Source: Caballeronia sp. INDeC2
GTDB taxonomy: Bacteria > Pseudomonadota > Gammaproteobacteria > Burkholderiales > Burkholderiaceae
Assembly (NCBI RefSeq): GCF_023631325.1
Contig: NZ_JALQDG010000026.1
Location: forward strand, 123,666-187,665
Length of the DNA stretch: 64,000 nucleotides
Direction: 5' to 3'
Of the stretch, positions 18,358 to 26,506 are shown one piece after another. The notes under the pieces are model-generated. The model saw nothing but the letters and a program-made list of their open reading frames with translations. It had not been told where the DNA came from and did not search any database. Every line of letters begins with the position of its first letter. Positions within the stretch are counted from its first letter, which is position 1. Position numbers and translations under genes: made by a program.

Positions 18358-18400
18358 ATTTAACCGTTCGGTTTGACCGAATGGTTAAATGCTCTATCAT
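18358..18400 (+). promoter_or_regulatory. Promoter with RutR-like operator palindrome
   Basis: atttaaccgttcggt (18358-18372), a 3-base centre ttg, and accgaatggttaaat (18376-18390) form an inverted repeat matching at 14 of 15 positions. Inside it, ttgaccgaatggttaa (18373-18388) matches the published E. coli RutR consensus TTGACCAnnTGGTCAA at 12 of 14 defined positions. TTGACC (18373-18378) and TATCAT (18395-18400), 16 bases apart, make a good sigma70 promoter, so a bound regulator would cover the -35 box. The leader to the first gene is about 115 bases. Confidence 0.7.
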
Positions 18401-18520
18401 GGGTTTCAGACAGCACTGTTAAAGCATCCGAATCCGCATCCGCGCATGCCGGCCACGGGCGTTTCGCCCAGGCCGCAGCCTTATCGAACGTCGCTAACGT
18501 CGCGCAAGGAGGAGCAGGAC

Positions 18521-19336
18521 ATGTCGTCAATCACGCATCGCCGCTGGGCCGATTACACCAGCAAGGCGTTCGCCGCACTACCCCGCGAGCGGCTCGTCGC
18601 CGTGCTGCCGGTGGGGGCCATCGAGCAGCACGGTCCGCATCTGCCGATGTCGGTGGACACGGCCACCATCGACGGTCTGGTCGACGCCATCGTGCCGCGT
18701 CTGCCGGACGATCTGCCGGCGCTGTTCCTTCCGACACAGAGCATCGGCAAGAGCAATGAACACGCACGTTACCCCGGCACGCTGACCCTTTCCGCCGACA
18801 CGCTGATCCGCCTGTGGAGCGAGATCGGCGCGTGCGTGGCCGCAGCGGGCGTGCGCAAGCTCGTGCTGTTCAACAGCCACGGCGGCCAGTCGTCGGTGAT
18901 GGACATCGTCGCGCGCGAGCTGCGCGAACATCACGCCATGATGGTCGTCGCGTCGAGCTGGTACACGCTCGGCCTGCCCGAAGGACTCTTCGGCGCCGAC
19001 GAAATGAAGCACGGGATCCACGCGGGCGATGTGGAGACCTCGATTCTGCTCGCCTTGCGGCCCGACCTCGTCGCGATGAACGAGGCGCGTCACTTCGAGT
19101 CGCTCACGCAGACGATGAGCGCGCGCTACCGGCATCTGTCGATCGGTGCGAGCGGCAAGCTCGGCTGGCAGACGCAGGACCTCAATCCGGCGGGCGCGTG
19201 CGGCAACGCAAGCGTGGCGTCGGCGCAGAAGGGGCACCAGGTCATCGACTATGTGGCCGAGCGCTTCGTCGAACTGCTGAGCGAAGTGTCCGACGCACCG
19301 CTCGCGTGGCTCGACAACGCGCCCGAATGGCAATGA
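18521..19336 (+). CDS. Creatininase-family amidohydrolase
   Basis: The 271-residue protein has the creatininase metal-binding pattern: VGAIEQHGPHLPMSVDT near residue 35 (Glu, His and Asp ligands), SNEHARYPGTLTL, VLFNSHGGQSSV and GDVETSILLALRPDLV. Members hydrolyse creatinine to creatine, or open other amide rings and formamides, as in riboflavin and mycofactocin pathways. The ATG at 18521 has a strong aaggagga. It is the first gene of the operon controlled by the palindrome upstream. The cytosine-deaminase-like gene at the operon end suggests that both act on cyclic amide/amidine substrates. True creatininase activity is not proven. Confidence 0.85.
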   Translation: MSSITHRRWADYTSKAFAALPRERLVAVLPVGAIEQHGPHLPMSVDTATIDGLVDAIVPRLPDDLPALFLPTQSIGKSNEHARYPGTLTLSADTLIRLWSEIGACVAAAGVRKLVLFNSHGGQSSVMDIVARELREHHAMMVVASSWYTLGLPEGLFGADEMKHGIHAGDVETSILLALRPDLVAMNEARHFESLTQTMSARYRHLSIGASGKLGWQTQDLNPAGACGNASVASAQKGHQVIDYVAERFVELLSEVSDAPLAWLDNAPEWQ

Positions 19337-19362
19337 ACGCTCGCTAACCGACCGGTGACGGC

Positions 19363-20160
19363 ATGGAGACGACCATGGTGCAGACCCCGCTGGTGCATCT
19401 GAGGGACGTACACAAGCGCTATTCGAACGGCACGATCGCGCTCAACGGCATGACACTCGACGTAGGCAGCCACGAGTTCATCAGCTTTCTCGGGCCGTCG
19501 GGCTGCGGCAAGAGCACGGCGCTCAGGATGATCGCGGGATTGTCCTCGATCTCGGGCGGCGCGATCGACTGGGCCGCGCAGGACGCGCGCGGCGCGGGCC
19601 ATACGCACGAGGTGAGCTTCGTGTTCCAGGAACCGACGCTGATGCCCTGGGCCTCGGTGTTCCAGAACGTGTACCTGCCGCTGAAGCTGCGCGGCGAATC
19701 GCGCGAACGTGCGCGGGCGCGCGTGGACGAGGCGCTCGCGATGGTCGGCCTCTCGCGCTTTGCGAACGTCTATCCGCGCGAGCTGTCCGGCGGCATGAAG
19801 ATGCGGGTGTCGATCGCCCGCGCGATGGTCACGCGGCCGCGCCTGCTGCTGATGGACGAGCCCTTCGCCGCGCTCGACGAAATGACGCGCATCAAGCTTA
19901 ACAACGATCTGCTCGCGCTGTGGCAGGAGCATCGCTTCACGGTGATCTTCGTGACGCACAGCGTCTATGAATCGGTCTATCTGTCGAACCGCGTGGTGGT
20001 AATGGCGAGCCGCCCGGGACGCGTGATCGACGAGATCGACATTCCCGCACCGTATCCGCGCGGCGATGCGTTCCGGGAATCGACGCTCTACGCGCAACTC
20101 TGCCGCGAGACGTCGCAGAGCCTGCATCGCGCCATGGACTCGTCCGCCATCGACCACTGA
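19363..20160 (+). CDS. ABC transporter ATPase (NitT/TauT/Ssu type)
   Basis: The 265-residue ATPase has Walker A GPSGCGKST, Q-loop VSFVFQEPTLMPWASV, signature ELSGGMKMRVSIARAM and Walker B LLLMDEPFAALDE, followed by the His switch FVTHSVYESV. This is the usual sequence of importers for nitrate, sulfonates, taurine and pyrimidine precursors. It lies 26 bases after the hydrolase and 13 before the permease. Starts at 19363 and 19375 (after gagacgacc) are both possible. With the permease and the binding protein at 22493 it forms one importer. Confidence 0.92.
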   Translation: METTMVQTPLVHLRDVHKRYSNGTIALNGMTLDVGSHEFISFLGPSGCGKSTALRMIAGLSSISGGAIDWAAQDARGAGHTHEVSFVFQEPTLMPWASVFQNVYLPLKLRGESRERARARVDEALAMVGLSRFANVYPRELSGGMKMRVSIARAMVTRPRLLLMDEPFAALDEMTRIKLNNDLLALWQEHRFTVIFVTHSVYESVYLSNRVVVMASRPGRVIDEIDIPAPYPRGDAFRESTLYAQLCRETSQSLHRAMDSSAIDH

Positions 20161-20173
20161 GAGAGGAACCGGC

Positions 20174-21040
20174 ATGTCTTCTTCCGTACACACGCTGAAG
20201 GCGGATGTCCCGTCGAATACCGCCGCCATTGCCGATGCCGCGAAGCAACGCATGCGGCGCGAAAAGCTCTTGCGCTTCTTTGTGCCCACGGGCTGGCTGC
20301 TCGGCGCGTTCCTCCTATGGGAAGTGCTAGTGCGCGTGAATCATGTGCCCGAGTACATCATTCCGGCGCCGAGCGTGATCTTGCGCACGCTCGTCGACAA
20401 CTGGGGATCGTTGTCGTTTTCGCTGCTCTTCACGCTCAAGCTGACGTTTCTCTCGCTCACCCTCGCGATCGTAGGCGGCGTTGCGCTGGCCATGCTGTTC
20501 GCGCTCTCGCGCTGGGTCGAGCTGAGCTTCTTTCCCTTCGCGGTGATCCTGCAAGTGACGCCGGTCATCGCGATCGCGCCGCTGATCCTGATCTATGTCG
20601 ACAGCACGTTCTCCGCGCTTCTGATCTGTGCGTGGATCGTCGCGTTCTTTCCGATCCTTTCGAACACGGTCATCGGCCTGCGCAGCGCCGACCACAATCT
20701 GCGCGACCTGTTCGCACTCTATGGCGCGACGCCGTGGCAGCGCCTGCGCTTTCTGCTCGCGCCGAGCGCGCTGCCGTACTTCCTCGGCGGCCTGAAGATC
20801 GCGGGCGGCCTGTCGCTGGTCGGGGCCATCGTCGCGGAATTCACGGCGGGCGCGGCGGGGCGTCAGACCGGTCTCGCATCGCGCATTCTCGAAGCCACGT
20901 TCAGAAACGAGATCCCCAAGATGTTCGCGGCGCTGCTGCTCGTGTCGCTCTGCGGCATCGGCATCTTTCTCGTCTTCAACTGGCTTTCGAAAGCCGCGCT
21001 CAGGAGGTGGCACGACAGCGAACTCGAACGCGACGCATGA
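20174..21040 (+). CDS. ABC transporter permease
   Basis: The 288-residue inner-membrane protein has six predicted hydrophobic segments and the BPD_transp_1 pattern. The ATPase-coupling EAA loop is at about residues 185-205 (RDLFALYGATPWQRLRFLLA, then PSALPYFLGGLKIAGGLSLV). The ATG at 20174 follows gagaggaacc. It partners with the ATPase encoded immediately upstream. The substrate follows from the NMT1/THI5-like binding protein and is probably a small heterocyclic or amide compound. Confidence 0.9.
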   Translation: MSSSVHTLKADVPSNTAAIADAAKQRMRREKLLRFFVPTGWLLGAFLLWEVLVRVNHVPEYIIPAPSVILRTLVDNWGSLSFSLLFTLKLTFLSLTLAIVGGVALAMLFALSRWVELSFFPFAVILQVTPVIAIAPLILIYVDSTFSALLICAWIVAFFPILSNTVIGLRSADHNLRDLFALYGATPWQRLRFLLAPSALPYFLGGLKIAGGLSLVGAIVAEFTAGAAGRQTGLASRILEATFRNEIPKMFAALLLVSLCGIGIFLVFNWLSKAALRRWHDSELERDA

Positions 21041-21082
21041 CGCGCATCCGCCAGTACGGCAACTTCACACAGGGATCTCGAC

Positions 21083-22438
21083 ATGAGCGACAAGAACATC
21101 GACTGGAACAGGCTCGCCGACGAGCTCGACCCCATGCGCACGGTGACGAGCGGCGGACAGTTGCGCGGCCGCTCGCGCGACTTCTCGTGGTACAGCCCGA
21201 TTCTCGACGTGCAACTGAAGGACTGCATCGCGAATCTGATCGTGTTTCCGCACAGCGAGGAAGACGTGATGCGCGTCGCGGCCTGCGTCGCACGCTGGCG
21301 CGTGCCGCTCACCGTGCGCGGCGGGGGCACCGGCAATTACGGGCAGTGCGTGCCGCTGCAAGGCGGCGTGGTGATGGACATGACCGAGCTTAAGCGCGTG
21401 ATCGAAGTCGCGCCGGGATCGGTACGCGTCGAGGCGGGCGCGCGCATCGGCGAGTTGCAGGAGGCCGTACGGGCGTCGGGTCAGGATCTGCTGATGTTTC
21501 CGTCCACGCTCAGGGTCGCGACGATCGGCGGATTCATCGCGGGCGGCTATGCTGGCATCGGCTCGATTCGCCACGGCATCCTGAAAGACCGCGACAACGT
21601 GCGCGGCATGCGCGTGGTGACAGTGGAGGATAATCCGCGCGTGATCGAGCTGCGCGGCGCCGATATCCAGAAGGTCCATCACGCGTTCGGCACCAACGGC
21701 ATCATCACGCAGCTCGATCTGACGCTCGAACCCGCGCAGGACTGGCTGCACACGATCACTCTCTTCGAGACCTACGGCGACGCGCTGCGCTTCTGCACAG
21801 AGGCGAGCACGCCCGCCGTCGATCTGTATCTGCTCACCTCGGTCGAGAAAGGTTTCGCGCCGTTCTATGCGCATCTCGGCGAGCGCTTTCCCCTGAATCG
21901 ACACGCGGTGTTCGCGATGGTGAGCCCTCGGTCGATCGACGCGTATCGCGCGCTGTCGGCGCGTCATGGCGGTGTCGAATCGCTCTGCATGAACGCCGCG
22001 GCGCTAGAGAAGCACGGCCTGCCGCCCGCCTACGAATGCGCGTACAACCACACGACGCTTCAGGCGCTCAAGACCGACCGGCAGTGGACCTACCTGCAGA
22101 TCGCGCACGCCCAGCCGTTCGATATTGCGCTGTGCGAGGAGCTCGCCCGCCAGTTCGGTGATGAGATCTACTGGCATCACGAGTTCGCAAAGCAGTTCGG
22201 CGAGTATCAGGTGTTCGGCATTCCGCTCGTGCGCTATACGACGCCGCAACGGCAGTACGAAATCATGCGCGTGTTCGAGTCGCACGGCTGCGCGACGTTC
22301 GATCCTCATGTGGTGACGATCGAGGACGGCGGCATGAAGGAGATCGACCTCGCGCAAATCGACTTCAAGCGGCTTGCCGACCCGCACGGTCTGCTCAATC
22401 CCGGCAAGATGCGCGGCTGGGATGAGCTCGCCGCCTAG
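21083..22438 (+). CDS. FAD-linked oxidase (VAO/PCMH-type)
   Basis: The 451-residue protein has the PCMH FAD-binding domain: NLIVFPHSEEDVMRVAACVA, PLTVRGGGTGNYGQCVPLQG (pyrophosphate loop), GAGARIGELQ-like segment and STLRVATIGGFIAGGYAGIG. It ends with the GlcD-type tail DPHGLLNPGKMRGW. Such flavoproteins oxidise hydroxy acids, alcohols or heterocyclic carbons. It has no signal peptide and is cytoplasmic. It sits between the permease and binding-protein genes of the importer (42-bp and 54-bp gaps), tying the oxidation to the imported compound. No closer substrate can be named. Confidence 0.85.
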   Translation: MSDKNIDWNRLADELDPMRTVTSGGQLRGRSRDFSWYSPILDVQLKDCIANLIVFPHSEEDVMRVAACVARWRVPLTVRGGGTGNYGQCVPLQGGVVMDMTELKRVIEVAPGSVRVEAGARIGELQEAVRASGQDLLMFPSTLRVATIGGFIAGGYAGIGSIRHGILKDRDNVRGMRVVTVEDNPRVIELRGADIQKVHHAFGTNGIITQLDLTLEPAQDWLHTITLFETYGDALRFCTEASTPAVDLYLLTSVEKGFAPFYAHLGERFPLNRHAVFAMVSPRSIDAYRALSARHGGVESLCMNAAALEKHGLPPAYECAYNHTTLQALKTDRQWTYLQIAHAQPFDIALCEELARQFGDEIYWHHEFAKQFGEYQVFGIPLVRYTTPQRQYEIMRVFESHGCATFDPHVVTIEDGGMKEIDLAQIDFKRLADPHGLLNPGKMRGWDELAA

Positions 22439-22492
22439 AGGGCGGCGCTGCGAGCGACCAATCCACCCCTACCCAGAATACGGAGCATCCAC

Positions 22493-23542
22493 ATGAACAA
22501 GCTGCTGCGTGTACTTTCAATCTTCACGGGCGTCACGCTGATCGCGTGCGCGCCGCTTCGCGCGCTCGCGCTCGACAAGGTCGTGCTCGGCACGGACTGG
22601 CAGGCGCAGGCGGGCCACGGCGGCTTCTATCAGGCGCTCGCCGATGGCACCTATCACAAGTACGGGCTGGAGGTGGAGATTCGCCAGGGCGGTCCGCAGG
22701 TCAACAATCGTCCGATGCTCTCGGCGGGCAAGATCGATTTTCTGGTCGCGGGCAATCTGCTGCTCTCGTTCGACAACATGAAGAACCGCATCCCGACGGT
22801 GGTCGTCGCCGCGATCAACCAGAAGGACCCGCAGGCGCTGATGACGCACGACAGCGCGGGCTTCAACAGCTTCGACGATCTGCGCCGCGCGAAGACCATC
22901 CTCGTTTCGAAAGACGGCCAGTTCAGCTTCTGGCAATGGATGGTGCAGGAGAAGGGCTTTCGCGATGCGCAACTGCGTCCGTACAACTACAGCATCGCGC
23001 AGTTTCTCGCCGAGCCGGGCGCGGTGCAGCAGGCGTACGCGACCGCCGAGCCGCTCTATGCGCAGGCGGCGGGCGTGAAGACGCGCACCTTCCTGCTCGC
23101 GGATCAGGGCTGGAACACTTATTCATCGACGATCGAAACCCGCCTCGACATGGTGAAGAGCAGGCCGGACGTGGTGCAGCGCTTCATCGATGCGTCCATC
23201 GTCGGCTGGTATCGGTTTCTGTATGGCGATCACGCGGCGGCCTATGCGCTGATCGAGCAGCAGAATCCGGAGATGACGCCGGCCAAGCTCGATGCCGAGG
23301 TCGAGAAGATCCGCGAGCTAGGCTTGATCGATTCCGGCGACGCGCTCAGCAAGGGCATCGGCGCGATCGATCAGGCGCGTGTGAAGAGTTTCTACGACCA
23401 GATGGTCAAGGCAGGCCTCTACAAGCCCGACGACGTCGATCCGGGCAAGGTCGCATCGACGCAATTCGTCGATAAGGGCGTGGGCCTCGATCTGCGCAGG
23501 GAACTGCTTGCGAAGCCCTTATCCACCGCCGCCGCACACTGA
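22493..23542 (+). CDS. NMT1/THI5-like substrate-binding protein
   Basis: The 349-residue protein has a signal peptide (residues 1-26, ending APLRALA) and the SsuA/THI5 fold: LGTDWQAQAGHGGFYQALAD, GLEVEIRQGGPQVNNRPMLS, FLVAGNLLLSFDNM. GTDW-x-x-x-x-x-H-G-G-F-Y-Q-A is close to the motif of ThiY-type pyrimidine-precursor and related binding proteins. It should deliver substrate in the periplasm to the permease/ATPase pair encoded upstream. It lies in the middle of the operon, as is common for NitT/TauT systems. Confidence 0.88.
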   Translation: MNKLLRVLSIFTGVTLIACAPLRALALDKVVLGTDWQAQAGHGGFYQALADGTYHKYGLEVEIRQGGPQVNNRPMLSAGKIDFLVAGNLLLSFDNMKNRIPTVVVAAINQKDPQALMTHDSAGFNSFDDLRRAKTILVSKDGQFSFWQWMVQEKGFRDAQLRPYNYSIAQFLAEPGAVQQAYATAEPLYAQAAGVKTRTFLLADQGWNTYSSTIETRLDMVKSRPDVVQRFIDASIVGWYRFLYGDHAAAYALIEQQNPEMTPAKLDAEVEKIRELGLIDSGDALSKGIGAIDQARVKSFYDQMVKAGLYKPDDVDPGKVASTQFVDKGVGLDLRRELLAKPLSTAAAH

Positions 23543-23553
23543 AGGAGCGAGCC

Positions 23554-24003
23554 ATGAACACCACCATCGCAAAGCCGCTCGCGAACTATGCGGCCTACAA
23601 GCGCAAGGGCGACTTCCTGTTTCTGTCGGGCGTGATCGCCGTCGATCCAACCGCGGCGAAGATCGTGCGGAGTTACGAGGACGTGCCGGAGCAAGTGCGC
23701 GCCGGGATCGGCTGGACCGGCGAGTTTTCGGTGGACATCAAGGAAGGGCCGATCCGCGCGCAGTCGTGGTACGTGCTCGACCGCATTCGCGCGACCGTCG
23801 AAGCGGCGGGCGGGCGCATGTCGGACGTGTTCAAGCTGGTGCAGTACTTTCGCGACCTGCGCGAGTATCCGGGCTACAGCGCTGTGCGCAAGACCTTCTT
23901 TCCTGACGATCCGCCCGTCTCGACGGTCGTGGAAGTCAAGGCGATGCTGCCCGATCTGTCGATCCTCGTGGAAGTCGAGGCGACGGCCTGGCTGCCGAGC
24001 TGA
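23554..24003 (+). CDS. Rid-family (YjgF/UK114-like) protein
   Basis: The 149-residue protein has the Rid trimer fold pattern: GDFLFLSGVIAVDPTA, VLDRIRATVEAAGGRMSDVF, LVQYFRDLREYPGYSAVRKT, FFPDDPPVSTVVEVKAML and a final VEVEATAWL. RidA deaminates reactive enamines/imines using an Arg in P-A-R-S-x-V-E-V. Here the matching place reads PPVSTVVEV and has no Arg, so this is one of the non-RidA subgroups, often found in catabolic operons with hydrolase roles. Spacing of 11 bases to the binding protein and 10 to the next gene indicates cotranscription. Confidence 0.82.
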   Translation: MNTTIAKPLANYAAYKRKGDFLFLSGVIAVDPTAAKIVRSYEDVPEQVRAGIGWTGEFSVDIKEGPIRAQSWYVLDRIRATVEAAGGRMSDVFKLVQYFRDLREYPGYSAVRKTFFPDDPPVSTVVEVKAMLPDLSILVEVEATAWLPS

Positions 24004-24013
24004 GGGGACGACC

Positions 24014-24964
24014 ATGAACTCCACCCTGACCGTGCGTGTGGCGGACGTGGCGATCGAAACGGACGAGATTCGCAGCTTCGAACTCGTGCCCGAGGCAGGC
24101 GGCGAGTTGCCCGTGTTCGAAGCTGGCGCGCATATCGACGTATATACCGGCGATGCGGGCGTGCGCCAGTATTCGCTTTGCAATGCGCCGTGGGAGCGCA
24201 GCCGTTACGTGATCGGCGTGAAGCGCGAGCAGCAGGGGCGCGGCGGGTCCGCGTGGATGCACGCGCAGGGCGTGGGCGCGCGCCTCACGATCGGCGCGCC
24301 GCGCAATCACTTCGCCCTCGACGACACCGCGCGGCGTCACGTGCTGCTCGGCGCGGGGATCGGCGTGACGCCGCTCATCGCGATGGCGGAGACGCTCTGG
24401 CGGCGGGACGCCGATTTCACGCTGTGCTACTTCGCGCGCTCGTCGGCGCAGCGCGCGTTCGCGCCACGGCTCGCCCAGGCGCCGTGGCGCTCGCGGGTGC
24501 GCTACCACCTCGACGACACCGCGCCGGCAATCGATCTCGTGGCCGAGCTCGCGGCCGCGGGGGCGCCGGCGACCCACGCCTATATGTGCGGCCCGCAAGG
24601 CTTCATGGATGCGGTGCGCCGCGCGGCGCCCGCGTGGCCCGAAGCGAACCTGCACTGCGAGTATTTCGCCCCGGCGGCGCCTGCGCGGGTGCATGCCGAC
24701 CAGCCTTTCGAAGTCGCGCTTGCGCGGCGCGGCGGCGAGACGTTTCACATCGGTGCGGACGAGACCATCGCGCAAGTGTTGCTTGATGCCGGGATCGACA
24801 TCACGACGTCGTGCGAGCAGGGCGTGTGCGGCACCTGCGTGACGGGCTATCTGACGGGCGAGCCCGATCATCGCGATTTCTGTCTGAGCAAAAAGGAGCG
24901 CGAAGACAAGGTCGCGCTGTGTTGTGCGAGGTCGAAGACGGCGCGCCTCGTGCTCGACCTGTAG
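24014..24964 (+). CDS. PDR/VanB-type oxygenase reductase (FMN, NADH, 2Fe-2S)
   Basis: The 316-residue protein has the three domains of phthalate-dioxygenase-reductase/VanB enzymes. A flavin domain (FEAGAHIDVYTGDAGVRQYS) comes first, then an NAD-binding domain (HVLLGAGIGVTPLIAMAETL, AYMCGPQGFMDAV), then a C-terminal plant-type ferredoxin domain with CEQGVCGTC and a fourth Cys in VALCC. It passes electrons from NADH to a Rieske non-haem iron oxygenase. No oxygenase component is encoded in this operon or anywhere in the window, so its partner must lie elsewhere or be replaced by another acceptor. Confidence 0.9.
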   Translation: MNSTLTVRVADVAIETDEIRSFELVPEAGGELPVFEAGAHIDVYTGDAGVRQYSLCNAPWERSRYVIGVKREQQGRGGSAWMHAQGVGARLTIGAPRNHFALDDTARRHVLLGAGIGVTPLIAMAETLWRRDADFTLCYFARSSAQRAFAPRLAQAPWRSRVRYHLDDTAPAIDLVAELAAAGAPATHAYMCGPQGFMDAVRRAAPAWPEANLHCEYFAPAAPARVHADQPFEVALARRGGETFHIGADETIAQVLLDAGIDITTSCEQGVCGTCVTGYLTGEPDHRDFCLSKKEREDKVALCCARSKTARLVLDL

Positions 24965-25081
24965 CGGCTGACTTTTACCGGCGCTTCAATTCGATTCGCA
25001 TTGGTTTTTTCTAAATAATTCGGATGACGAAGTAAAGAGACGGATCACGCGGGCGAGACCACACGACGATAGGAGAAACCC

Positions 25082-26491
25082 ATGGACGGGTATGTGACGT
25101 TCGCCGCGACACGGCGACGTGCCTTGCAATGCAGTGTGCTGTGCATGATCGTTTTGCCGCTTTGCGCGAACGCGCAGACGCCCCCGCCTCTGGATTCCGC
25201 TTCGGACGTCAAGCTGGCGGAGCAGCAGGGCCAGGACACGATCGAGCGCGCCGCCGCGACCGCCGCCGAGCAGACATCGCCGGGCGGTCCCGCGACAGCG
25301 GAGAACCTCGTCGAGATGTTCACGAAGGGACAGTTCTTCGGCGATGTGCGCGCGATCTATTTCTCGTCGCACAACGCGTTCTATCAGACCGGCATGAATC
25401 AGGACACGATCAGCTATGGCGGCGGCCTCGGCTACCGCACGGCGAGCCTCTATGGCTTTTCGCTGGGCGTGAGCGGCTATCTGCAACGCGGCATCAACCA
25501 CTCCGACAATCCCGCGAAGGTGGATGGCTATCTCGGGCCGAATCTCACCGCCATGGGCGAGGCCTATGTGAACTGGCAATACCGGCAGTTTTCGGTGACC
25601 GCCGGAAATCAGGCGCTCGACGTGCCGTTCGCCTCCACCTACGACTGGCGCATGGCCCCGCAACTGTTTCAGGGCGTCGCGGCGAAGTACGGTGACACGG
25701 ATAACTACGTCACCGCCTTTCGCATGTTGCGCTTCAAGTCGTACATCGACGATTCGTTCAAGCGGCTGACTACCTATAACTCGAACGTCGATCCCTTCTC
25801 GCCGATCGGCACCGAGGAAACGAGCGGCTTCTATGGCATCGGCGGCATGCGCACGATGGACGCGGGCCCGGTGTCGCTCAAGGGTCAGGCGTGGTACATG
25901 GGCTATCTGGACTACGCGCGCATGACCTACCTCGAAGGACAGGTGACCCGCAAGGACGGCGATATCAAGCCGTTCGCCGCCGCGCAGTTCTTCTACGAAA
26001 CCGGCGACGGCAAGGAATTGCTCGGGCCGGTGCATAGCCAGGTCTACGGCCTTCAACTGGGCCTCAAGCACAACTCGCTCACGCTCAGTCTCGGCTACGA
26101 CTACATCAAGCCGAACGGAAATTCGTACCTCAATGGCGCGCTCGTTACGCCTTACGCGCACAACGTCGCATCGGGACCGTTGTTCGCCCAGCCGTTTCTT
26201 TCGAGCACGCAGGATCTGGGCGCGGGCAACGCCTATGCGCTCGATCTCAATGGCGCGCCGATCGAGAACCTGTTCATCGGCTTTCGCTATTCGTTCATGG
26301 ACCTCAAGTCGAGTCCGGCTGCGCCCAGCCTCAATCAGTCGGAGTATCTCGCCTATGCGATCTATTCGCTTTCCGGAAAGCTCAAGGGCTTCAGCATTGC
26401 CGATTTCTTCGCGCTACAAAGCTCGCCCGCCGTGCGCAGCAAGTTCATTCAGAACCGGCTGACGCTTCAGTACGTCTGGGGACCGCAGTGA
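25082..26491 (+). CDS. OprD-family-like outer-membrane porin
   Basis: The 469-residue protein has a signal peptide ending PLCANA-QT, a linker rich in Ala/Glu, and a long beta-barrel with alternating aromatic strands, such as FFGDVRAIYFSSHNAFYQTG, FSLGVSGYLQRGINHSDN and FSVTAGNQALDVPFAST. It ends RLTLQYVWGPQ. The layout (short N-terminal linker, R-A-I-Y-F-S first strands, about 18 strands) fits the OprD/OpdK substrate-specific channel group rather than general trimeric porins. A 117-bp gap precedes it, and it probably admits the substrate of the downstream importer. Confidence 0.75.
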   Translation: MDGYVTFAATRRRALQCSVLCMIVLPLCANAQTPPPLDSASDVKLAEQQGQDTIERAAATAAEQTSPGGPATAENLVEMFTKGQFFGDVRAIYFSSHNAFYQTGMNQDTISYGGGLGYRTASLYGFSLGVSGYLQRGINHSDNPAKVDGYLGPNLTAMGEAYVNWQYRQFSVTAGNQALDVPFASTYDWRMAPQLFQGVAAKYGDTDNYVTAFRMLRFKSYIDDSFKRLTTYNSNVDPFSPIGTEETSGFYGIGGMRTMDAGPVSLKGQAWYMGYLDYARMTYLEGQVTRKDGDIKPFAAAQFFYETGDGKELLGPVHSQVYGLQLGLKHNSLTLSLGYDYIKPNGNSYLNGALVTPYAHNVASGPLFAQPFLSSTQDLGAGNAYALDLNGAPIENLFIGFRYSFMDLKSSPAAPSLNQSEYLAYAIYSLSGKLKGFSIADFFALQSSPAVRSKFIQNRLTLQYVWGPQ

Positions 26492-26506
26492 CCACGAGGA
26501 GCGGGC

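Noticed and set aside
18521..19336. Assigning true creatinine catabolism to the operon
   Set aside because: No creatinase, sarcosine oxidase or N-methylhydantoinase gene is present; creatininase-family membership alone does not define the substrate.
19249..20289. Long open frames on the strand opposite the ABC transporter and other catabolic genes
   Set aside because: They are Arg/His/Ala-rich shadows caused by high third-position GC; the sense frames carry clear family motifs.
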